A stretch of 64,000 nucleotides of DNA, from the NCBI GenBank assembly GCA_007844125.1, contig CM017558.1:24855231-24919230 (forward strand), written 5' to 3'. Every line of letters starts with the position of its first letter. Position 1 is the first letter of the stretch. This DNA is from Sinonovacula constricta (taxonomy: Eukaryota > Mollusca > Bivalvia > Cardiida > Solecurtidae). The notes under the pieces are model-generated. The model had not been told where the DNA came from and made no database searches. It saw nothing but the letters and a program-made list of their open reading frames with translations. Shown piece after piece: positions 49,559 to 58,960 of the stretch. The position numbers and the translations under genes were made by a program.

Positions 49559-49901
49559 GTAGGTATCAGTTATATTGTTTTCAATTTCAGTTATCAAAAT
49601 ACAGTTTAATTTACAAGGTCATATCTTAATATGTTTTATTCAGAAAAAAAATCGGATTTATTAAAATAGAATCGTACCAGCAAATGTCATAAGCTTGTCA
49701 TTTGACTCTCAACATCTTGTATACTTGATTTTGATTTATCTTGTGTTATTTGGCCTCATTACTAAATATTTTCCCAGTTTTGTTCTGATTATGAAGATTT
49801 GAAACTACTAATTGTGTTGTAAGAATATTTATAAATGTAAGAATATTTATAATTTTCATAGATCTACAAATGAATCACTGATTTATCTTTATACACAAGA
49901 C

Positions 49902-52900
49902 GTAACGTAGGTATCTTATTTACGTGATTGTGTGCTTTATCTTTTTCAGATGGGTAAATCTAGAGCAGAGATACAGAGGGAGTACAGAGAGAGAAAAAAA
50001 CATAAACTTGGAGAAGAGGTCTATAGGTCAGAGAGGCAAAGAGTACGAAAATACTATATTCCAGCTGATGAGTTAAGCTCAAAAAGAAGAAAGGAGAGAA
50101 ATGAGAAAGCAAAGATTAAAAACAGACGGTCGAGAGAAAAATAAAGGCTCTTCTTGAAAGACTTCTTCTAGGAGAATCTGTTGGTGAAGGACAACGTGAT
50201 AGTGGATATGGCAGCATGAAAGAACCAAGAGGAGATCAACCAATATCAGAAAATTTGGTCGTAAGATTACCAGCAGTGACTGCTGCGGCATGAGCTAATG
50301 GAGCGAAGAGAGTGAATGTACGAGCTCTTGCACGAGCTCGCAAGTCTATCAGATCACCTAAACAACAAAAATCGGACCTTGAAAGAATACTAAAGACAAA
50401 GGCAAAGCAATTGGAAAGATTGAGGAACAGATTACACAAAAAGATTCCCAATAAAAGTTCATAAATGGAGACACAAGAGACAGAAACAGCAACAACACCT
50501 AAAAGTAAAACCAATAGAGATGTTCAGTACACCAAGACGCGAGACGATTGTCAAAAAGAAACTACTTCTCAGTAATGTTTTGTTGGCTGAAGTAAGGAAA
50601 GCCCAATCAAAATGCTCAAGAAAAAAACGTGTAGTTATAAGAAATGTAGTTGCTGGAAAGATTTCTAGAAAGTACAGATGCATGAAAATGATAAGTTCAG
50701 AAACAGGTTTGTCAAGAAGGATGCTAGTCAAATGCAAATCAAAGAGTATTCTATCACAAGTGGAGATGAGAAAAAGTGTATCAAAAGAACACATGAAAAG
50801 AGTAGAGAAATTTCTTGAAAGAGAAGATAACTGCAGGGTTCAACCGGGAAAATCGGACGTAAAAAAAGGTAAACAAACCAATGTCCTAACCGATTATATG
50901 AAGAGCTTGTGGCAAAAGTTCTCAGCAGAAAATACAGAGCTGAAAATATCCCTGTCAACCTTTTGCCGTCTTCGACCCCGCCACATTTTGCTAGCTAGAT
51001 TTATATCTCGAAATGCCTGCCAGTGCCTCAAACATCAGAACATGGCTTTCAAAGTACAGACAATGCGGAAAATTGGGATAAAGGTTAGTGAAAATCCAGA
51101 GAATTTATGTACACAGAAGGACAATCTTGAACAGCTATTTGACCAGGTGGACAACATTACAACAGTAAAGTTCAAAATGTGGAAAAGAATAGAAATAGAC
51201 AGCAAGATGAAGAGAACAATGGTCGTTGAAACAGAAGTAGATAAAGACGATTTTTTCAGTGTTGTCAAGAAAGAACTTAATTAATTTTGAGACCATGTAA
51301 TGAGAATACGCACCAAGTATAAACAACTGAAAATTAATAAAGAAACATTACCTGAAAAACATGTTCTCGTACAAATGGATTTTGCATAGAATTACACATG
51401 CCGTGCATTAGATGAGGTGCAGACAGCATACTGGAGCTTAACATCTGTTACTCTACATCCTACGGTAGTGTACTATCGAGAACAGGGTTCTCTGAAACAC
51501 CAGAGTTTTGTATTGGTTTCAAATACGTTGGTACATTCTGCAAGTACTGTTGCCGCATTTATGGATGCCATTGTTCCAGAAGTAGCTAAGCTCCATCCAG
51601 AGTTAGAACATGTTCATTACTGGACAGACAGCCCCTCCAGCCAATACAGAAACCGATTCATGTTCTACACCCTTGCACACCACAGGAGAATGTATAATTG
51701 CTCAGCACAGTGGAACTATTTCAAAGCCGGGCACGGCAAAAGTGCCTGCGATGGATTAGGAGGTACCACAAAAAAGAATGGCCGATGAAGCAACCAGGGA
51801 GGGAAATGCTATCATTCAGAATGCGGAAGATTTCTTCAAGTGGGCATGTACATCATCTATGAAAGATGTCAAGTTCTTATTTGTAGACAAGAAGCAATGC
51901 GAGGAGAAGCAAGCAGAGTTCTAAGCACTTATTATTAAGCGAGTCTGCAACACCATGAAACTGCATGCCATTGCAGTTGACGCTGATGAAAATGTGGCAA
52001 GAACAAAGGAAACATCTTGCTACTGCGATCTCTGTCTTCGTAGAACCTTCTGTAATCACTGGCATCAAGAGTAATATGATCTCACTCAAGGGCAAGGGAA
52101 GATTGGACAGATGTCAGCCGATCTAAATAGTGAAAGAAGTGAGGACACCACCAGTATTCACATATCAGGGTGTGAAGAACCCGACAGTGGTCATCACGTT
52201 CAGGAAGTTTTCCTGACTAAAGCAAGCGAAAAGCAGGACACAGCCCACTTTCCTAACAATGATGGGAGTATTGACACTGACAACCTTCCTGACCAAGAAC
52301 GTAAGGAACCAAACAGCGATGGGCCTGTTAGCCTTCCAGAAGGATTGCAGACAACATCCAGCAAGGAACCAAGTGTTTTAGTGCAATAAAAGTTGGTGAT
52401 TATGTTGCTGCTAAGTATGAAGGTAAAATGTACCCTGGAAAAGTTCTTGAAATAGATTATGATGAGATGGACTGTCGAATTACCTGTATGGAGCTGGCAA
52501 AAGGCTGTAACAAATAGCCACTGCCAGAGGATATAATTTGGGTTAATCAGAAAAACATCTTAACCAAAATACAAGAACCCACACAAACTGGAAAGTCAAA
52601 AAGATTTTCTAAAATCAATAAAACTGACAAAATCTTTTTCAGTGATTAAGACAGTGTGTAGAGCTCTTCAAAATGTTTGTAAGATACCTACGTTACAATT
52701 TAAATACTTACGTTACAACATGTTTAAAAGTAAACAAATATAACTTTTTGGAATTATGCAAGTGTTAAACTTTATGATTGGTTAAATTACTACATTCAGA
52801 TGTGGAGATAGCAATCTCAATTAAGCAAAAATAGCTATCAAATAAATTTAAATGAAATTATCAAAACATCTTACTTTACCAAATTCTAAAGCTGATTGTG

Positions 52901-53408
52901 AAATATCATGATTAGAATCAATCTCTTATTAAACGCCATGATTTTTGTACAATCATACCTCATACATAATTTGTTGTAGCAAGTTAAACTTTGTTTGAAG
53001 TTGCTTATGCAAAAAGTTTATTGTTGTTGTTTGTTTGAAATTATTGGTATAGTAAATACCTACTTTACATTTACCTCAGGTTTCCTAGCAGTTTGTTAAA
53101 AAGGATAAATTCTTCCTGACATTAAGAAATGCTTATGGGTGTGGTCATCCGTGTAGAAAGTACACATAGTTAACATATTTTGATGAATATGTTTTCCTTT
53201 AATTATTCCACCCGCATTGAAAAAGTTTGTATTTTTGTGAAAAATAATTTTTGTTTATTTAAACTGTTTCTTATTTGTTAAGTCCTGAAAAAAAAAGTTA
53301 AAAGTATGGTCATTTGAAGAAAAACAAGCCTCGTTTGGGTATAATATTTACTGATAAAACCCCCATACATGCCATCTGATATTTGATCTTACCATATTGT
53401 AACGTAAA
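49902..53408. repeat. subterminal motif cluster, right arm of DNA transposon
   Basis: GTAACGTAGG at 49902-49911 and GTAACGTAAA at 53399-53408 are inverted copies; CCTACGTTAC at 52687-52696, CTTACGTTAC at 52707-52716 and CCTACTTTAC at 53059-53068 are direct. These are the same words as in the left arm, flanking the decayed transposase-like gene. Confidence 0.65.
49950..52560 (+). pseudogene. decayed transposase-like gene of the host DNA transposon
   Basis: Begins at ATG 49950 directly after a splice-acceptor-like TTTTTCAG. N-terminal MGKSRAEIQREYRERKKHK is a basic, helical, probably DNA-binding motif that I recall from a large uncharacterised repeated family of invertebrates and fish. Open pieces are 49950-50144, 50520-51284 and 51417-51788 (one frame), then 51778-51922 and 52111-52389 (another). 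A possible RNase H-fold acidic triad is QMDF (D at 51378), HYWTDSPSSQYRN (D at 51627) and ACDGLGGT (D at 51750). A C-terminal small module (VGDYVAAKYEGKMYPGKV) is at about 52390-52510. Breaks: TAA at 50142, frame changes within 50145-50519, TAA at 51282, TAG at 51387 two codons after the first Asp, and a frameshift near 51775. Function as transposase is inferred from its position between the inverted repeats. Confidence 0.55.
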
Positions 53409-53568
53409 TATCCATTGATTTTTACGAGGACTCTTTAAACAGCCGTAAAATCTTTATAAATGAAATAATGCGCTCATTCTTTTGCAGATGCACGCTCCAA
53501 ACAATACTTATAATATTTCATTTCAACTTCTGGGTCAATCAACATTTAACCACTTTTTTTTTTCAAAG

Positions 53569-53593
53569 TGTTCCCTATTACTGAGAATCAGCG
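53569..53593 (-). repeat. right terminal inverted repeat of DNA transposon
   Basis: Complement of 37137-37161 with one mismatch. Followed by ATGT (53594-53597). Beyond that point no inverted similarity to the left flank remains, which fixes the element boundary. Confidence 0.85.
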
Positions 53594-53859
53594 ATGTACG
53601 TTCCTAGTTTCGATTTTAAAAATAGATTTCCTGAACGTCTCATAACCTCATTGCGTTATGACGGTGTAGTATTGTCGCCGCCAGATATTTGACCGGTTTC
53701 ATTAATATTGAATAACATTTTCACGGAAGGTTTAGAGATTTTCGTGGTACTTATCTACTATCTAAAAGAAATAAAGAACACACTTACTTGACAATCCAGC
53801 TTATAGTTTTACTCTGAAACGGCTTATATGTTAAATGACCGAAAACAAACATAATTATT

Positions 53860-54760
53860 TTATGTTATTTGTAAAGTACACGTCACATACCTTCGCACCA
53901 TTTCAATTACTTATCCTGATTTGAAAAATAGGAACTATTTGTGCTTGAAAAGGCACATTTCAATGGGAAAATATTTATACACTATTAACTGTAGAAAAAT
54001 AAGTGTCAGGAATACAATATTCGGGTGCTTTACCCATAAGGAATCACATTTCCACGTTACGTTTAGTAACATTTAGACGTTTCTATCTAATGGTCGAGAT
54101 TTTCTTTATGTAGCGGAGATATAAAGGTTTAACATGCCCTATCTTTCCATTAATCGGTACCGATCTGCATGTACTTTTACGTTATCTGATCTCTACCGTG
54201 AAAGTTACATGCGACTTTCACGAAAAGTATTCGTGAAGTGGTGGCGAGAATATGTCACAGTACTTTTTTGTTATCACGTAAGACCTAACTATGTAAGTAC
54301 GCATGTTCTAATTGTAAACTGAGTCATCTTGTTTTCCTTCCTGTTGGTTTTCTGTGCAGGTAAGACGAAATATTTACTTGTTCTCTTAATTACAATTTTG
54401 GTATTTTGTAATAAAAACATTGCTATCTAGGTTTAAGTGACTAATATGTTACTTTGGTTATGGGTAAATACATTTTAAAAGCGGATGTTGAACGTGCTAT
54501 GGTTGTGTGATTTATACCCGAGCGTGAAAGTGGTAGCTGGAATTATGCAAAATTCAAATATGACAGGACTGTAATAAAATATAAATTATGAAATAAAATT
54601 GGTAAATTATGTTAATGGCTATAGGCAACATTTCATTTACGTCGTACTTACTTTTTTCGATTTTTTTTTCAACATATTTTTCGAAAATCCCTTGAAATTT
54701 ACCTTAAAACATAGTCGCTAGCGATTTTCATATCCTACCGCTGACAGGCAAAACAATGTT
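53860..54760 (+). repeat. diverged duplicated segment, right copy
   Basis: 53870-54010 resembles 57640-57780 upstream of HSPA12-like gene 2 (shared ACCTTC(G/A)CACCATTTCA, then TTTGTGCTT(G/T)AAAAGGCACATTTC and ATTTATACACT). 54040-54760 matches blocks in 34900-37000. It lies immediately right of the DNA transposon. No gene was recognised. Confidence 0.6.
54197..54237. promoter_or_regulatory. heat-shock-element-like inverted repeats
   Basis: CGTGAAAGT (54197-54205) is inverted at 54214-54222. Overlapping this are two TTCnnGAA dimers (54217-54224 and 54230-54237). HSF sites are built from alternating GAA/TTC units at 5-bp steps. Each dimer fits, but the two are 5 bp apart and so not in perfect register. 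One TTCGTGAA is also kept in the left duplicate at 35318-35325. Confidence 0.35.
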
Positions 54761-54810
54761 ATTTAGTTGTTGTTTTTTTATTGGGGGTGGGGGCCGGGTT
54801 TGGGCTTGGC

Positions 54811-55098
54811 TGGGTTATCGTCCCACCAGCAGTATTTCATTTATCTGGAGACGGTGTCCACTTGAAGCAGATATGGTGCTTCTGTCACTGTGTATAGCAT
54901 GCCGTAAACACCTGGCATGATACCACACCCGGACACATTGTCCTGACACCGGGCCAACCAGTCGTGGAACTACCCTTACATTTGCTTTAGAGTTATACCA
55001 CTACCATTTATTACGACTTTGGTATGTCGCGGCCCGGGTTCGAATCCGGGGCCTCCCGTACCTGACGCCCACGCTCTATCGATTGTGCTACCAGGTGC
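54811..55098 (-). repeat. tRNA-derived SINE (type 2), copy 2
   Basis: Closely matches 18043-18352 along its length, including the A box and a GGGTTCGAATCC-like B box on the minus strand. About 20 bp shorter in the body. Confidence 0.8.
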
Positions 55099-55699
55099 AA
55101 ATAATGTGTAAATTGGACTAAATGGTCAGTGGAACTGAGACTTTGTATTTTAGGTGTTAATAAAGTGTTCTTACCTATTACTTAAACTTATCCCTTGGTA
55201 TCAGCTAGCAGAGGCGCGGAATGAGCCACACAAGTCAGCATACTAAAAGCACGGCTTACCTTTAGGGAGTCCAGGAACCAATTGACCGTCTGCTGTGGGA
55301 CCAGTCTGATAGCTAATACTTACATCCGGGACCCCTCTTCCGGTTCCTTGTAAGAGTCGTCACAACATTCATATAGGTTGAGAATGACAACTTTCGGATT
55401 CTTATTGATATTTGATTTTGGAAAGCAAGTCCCAGAAACATTTTAAATGACAACTGTCATAATGCCCTTTGATTTTAATTTATGACTTTGCATTTGAAGC
55501 AATGAGTGTCTATCATATCATCTGTGTCTAAAATATGAAGTTTAATTTTATAGTCAGATAACTTCAAATGTAGGTATCTTTTAAGTAGGGTGCACACTCA
55601 TTTTACGCTTGGGGGGGGGGGGGGGGGGCGATCAAAAGCCTTCATACTTAACTGGGGAAAACTGGCGCATCACATGCTATGAATTGGCATTAAGCTGTC

Positions 55700-56530
55700 G
55701 TTGTCTCAGAATGACTTGCATAATAAACAAGAGGGTCATGATAACCTTAATCGCTAGCATGAGGACACGGGCTTTTTAGGCGTATATCTGACGTCAGTTA
55801 ACAAAGATTTATTTAGAAATATTTGGTTGAAGATTGGGTCATAAGTGTGGCTTCTAGCGTGATAACAATATCTTCAAGGATTTGATTTAGTGACCCAGCT
55901 TTCGACCCCACGAGATCCAGATACGAGCCCATCCAAAAGATTTTGAAGGCAAACATTCTGGCCATGTTTGGAGAATATTGGGCCATAAATGTGGCCTCCA
56001 GTGCGATTACAAAGTTCTACTAATATTTAACCTATTGACCTACTTTTGGATTCCATTTACGAACGGATCTGTGGTTCATTGCGGTCAAACATTATGGTTG
56101 TGTTTAGTGAAGTATGGACCATAAATGTAGCCTCATGTGTGTTTACAAGGTTGTATTTTTCCTAAGAATTGACCTAGTGACCATTTACAAACTGCTCCAG
56201 GATTTCATGCAGACAAACATGCTGACCTGATTTAGTGAAGAGTGGGACATAAATGTTACCTCTAGCGTGTTCACAAACTTGTTATTTTTTCTAAAGTTTG
56301 ACCTAGTGATCGAGTTTTGATCCCACATGACACAGTTACGAACTTATCCAAGATCTGTTGCAGACAAACATTTTTACCGTGGTTGAGGACGAGTGTGTAA
56401 AAACAGTAGCCTCTAGTGTGTTCACAAGCAAATTGTTGATGCCACATGACGCACCCTGCCGACGGACGAAAAGTTATCTGAAAAGCCCACCAAAAAAGCA
56501 GATGATGCGATATGAAATACCACCAAACAA
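55700..56530 (+). repeat. degenerate tandem repeat, units of about 125-150 bp
   Basis: Five imperfect units share an order of short words: (C)AAACATT, then TGG(A/T)GAA..TGGG(C/A)CATAAATGT, GCCTC(T/C)AG(T/C)GTG, TTCACAA, TTTGACCTA(G/C)TGAC, and TTTTGATCCCACATGAC. The TGACCTAGTGACC / GGCCTCTAG-type words are familiar from old satellite-like repeats spread through bivalves; BIV160-type repeats are a possible match that I cannot verify. Short open frames here are incidental. Confidence 0.6.
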
Positions 56531-58021
56531 GTTTGGACATTAAATTGAATGGTCCCCGATAGCATGTCGCATTATTTTTTTGTTGAAATGATTAATTTTG
56601 AATGTACCTAAAGTAACAGATAGCGTCTTGATGACATCTTATAACCATTACGTTTCTGTTTTAAATGGCTTAAGGTGAACTAAATACATGTAACGTAGTG
56701 GTGCAAATGCCTGCTGTAATTTCAACTTGATACAAAAGGTATAGATAAATACATGTATATTGAAACAACAATGATATCATAGTCCTATGTGTAGATTTCA
56801 CTACAAGTCAAGTATCTAATCAGATAACTTATAACCTCCTACTTGGTCGAGGTGCAAAGGTGCAGCGTTGACTCTAATTAGAACTAGCTTCTTTCAAAGC
56901 TATAGATACTTTTTGTCGACAAATAATGGTGCGTGTTGCAATCATTTATGTGTAAACCTTTGTTGTTTAATGTTGTCTGAACTTTAAATTAAACGGTTGT
57001 CAATTAAATCTTGTAAATCGTAGTTTACCTCGCATAGAAGTGTTAACCGAAAATTGTTTTTATATTCGCTTACTTTTCAGACAACAGATCGTTGTATCCT
57101 TAACCTGGTCTACATTTTGAACAAGAAAGTGACAGCTATCGAAAACTGCTTCTTTGTATTATTTGCTACCGGTAAAAAATGGTGAGTGTGATTATTTTCC
57201 TTTACGATACATGTCCACTTAGAGTTTAATGTTGGACTGCTATTTAAAGAAACGTCAAACATAAGATTGATTTCTGCAGACCCATTTGCCAATGAGAGAT
57301 TCCTGTACCTGACGAGATTCACAGAACAGACAGAACAGACTTCATCTTTTCTGACCGCAACACCTTAACCAGGTGGTATTATTAGAAAATAAGGTTAAGT
57401 TATTAGTTCAGTATGACCACAGTTACCCACCGTTGGGTTCCACAGTAGTCTACAGTTACCCACCTACAGTTATTGCAATTGAACATTTTACAGTGATTTT
57501 AAGTCATCTGGACAAATCTTTGTTCTAAAGAACTATTATTCTATCTGAGAACAGCACCTGCTTGCTTACATTTGCATCAAATTATAATAGTTCTAGCTTA
57601 TATATTTTGCTCTTTAACGCCAAATTTGTTAAATGGAAGAAATTTTATTTATACACCTAAACTTCACTTACCTTCACACCATTTCAGTTAATTTGAAACA
57701 ATAGTTACCATTTGTGCTTTAAAAGGCACATTTCCATGAGAAATATTTATACACTGTTAACATTTGTTCAGTTGAATCATAAGAATCCAATTTGTCACAC
57801 AGTTTATACAGTATCTTATTCCCGAATTTACTTCATATATTGCCCAAAGTACCCCCTGAGTGGTGAAGCATCTTTTGACTGAAGGTTTTTCCTGCAGCAG
57901 GTCTTCACAAACAAACTGATTGACTGCAACTGCAGATGCCTTTGTTTATCCCACTGTCTATCTTTATTTAGTTGCTTTACACATCAGTGGTTTGGCATTT
58001 AAGTTTACATTTGTCCCACAG
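56531..58021 (+). other. upstream region of HSPA12-like gene 2
   Basis: No coding exon can be proved. At 57179 an ATG is followed at once by a good donor (GTGAGTG). It could be a start-codon-only first exon in the right phase for the exon at 58022. 57640-57780 repeats 53870-54010. No strong TATA or CAAT arrangement was recognised. Confidence 0.4.
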
Positions 58022-58913
58022 ACGGAGCCCAGAAACCGACTGATCGTGGCTGCAATTGACTTTGGCACAACGTACTCCAGCTGGGCCTTCTCATTTAAGC
58101 ATTCCTATGATATTAATCCTGCAAAAATTGAAACGAAGTACTGGCCTGGGGGTGAAACAATGTCCATGAAAGGTAATTACGCTGTGTGTTTTATGTTTTC
58201 TTACGTGTGGTCAAGAGATACAAAAAACACTGTTTTTATACGCTTATTCACATCAACAGAAATATATTAAACGTCCAACAATGCACGTAGTTAACTCCAA
58301 ATGCATATCAAGTACCATCGATATAATTGTTTTCATCAAAGAAAGATCTGGGCATGCGCTGTGGGTAGAACTTCAGGCAATGGTGACATTGATAAAAGCT
58401 TTGCTTAGCATATAAAGATAATACCATGACTATTCGGCATTTGGTCAGTGTAATGTTACTAAGTGTAGTGTCATGTTGGGTGTTGACATGCTATTGATGC
58501 TCCAAAAAGAATCTACTTCGAAAGGGGATCATATTTTGGTAACTGATAAAGTAATGTTACAAGTTTATCTTATGGCAAACTTTTCATAAACAGTGTATGC
58601 TTGTGCGTACATATAAACAATGTAAAACAATAAAGGAGTTTTTAAAGCAAAGTGTATGTTGCCATAAACTCAGCCGTTAACATAGAATAAATAAAGCTTT
58701 ATACTGGTGATTTATTCCACTCAAACGCTTTAAAAGTTTTCATTTTTTAGAAATCCGAATTTAACCAAACAAATTATATTATCATGAACATCCGATTTTA
58801 TGCGCATGGCCTAATTGTATTGTACTGTTGGCCTTTGAAAATTTCAAAAAACGGAGATGTTAAGTGATTGTCTGCCGTTTAGCTGTCTTCCGTATTTTTT
58901 CTGTAGTCCTAGA

Positions 58914-58960
<47 letters not shown>

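Larger units (their letters stand above)
37137..53593 (+). mobile_element. cut-and-paste DNA transposon split by a nested LTR element
   Basis: Terminal inverted repeats of about 25 bp, starting CGCTGATTCTCAGTAATAGG at 37137 and ending in the complementary sequence at 53593, are flanked by ATGT on both sides (37133-37136 and 53594-53597). Removing the nested retrotransposon and one copy of its GTAG duplication leaves an element of about 5.1 kb. Both arms carry repeats of CCTACGTTAC, likely transposase-binding sites. The right arm carries a decayed transposase-like gene (49950-52560). I cannot assign a named superfamily. The copy is defective because of stops, frameshifts and the insertion. Confidence 0.75.

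Noticed and set aside
49559..49562. Five-base target duplication for the LTR element
   Set aside because: Only GTAG is shared at both edges; the fifth base differs (C left, G right).
37135..53597. TG dinucleotide duplication with inverted repeats starting TCGCTG
   Set aside because: It is possible because a T precedes CGCTG at both ends, but the 4-bp ATGT duplication explains more bases.
55020..55098. Possible tRNA gene on the minus strand
   Set aside because: Same SINE family as the 18.3-kb copy.
55611..55628. Run of 18 G as a possible G-quadruplex element
   Set aside because: A pure homopolymer next to gene-free DNA is more likely slippage or sequencing noise than a functional site.
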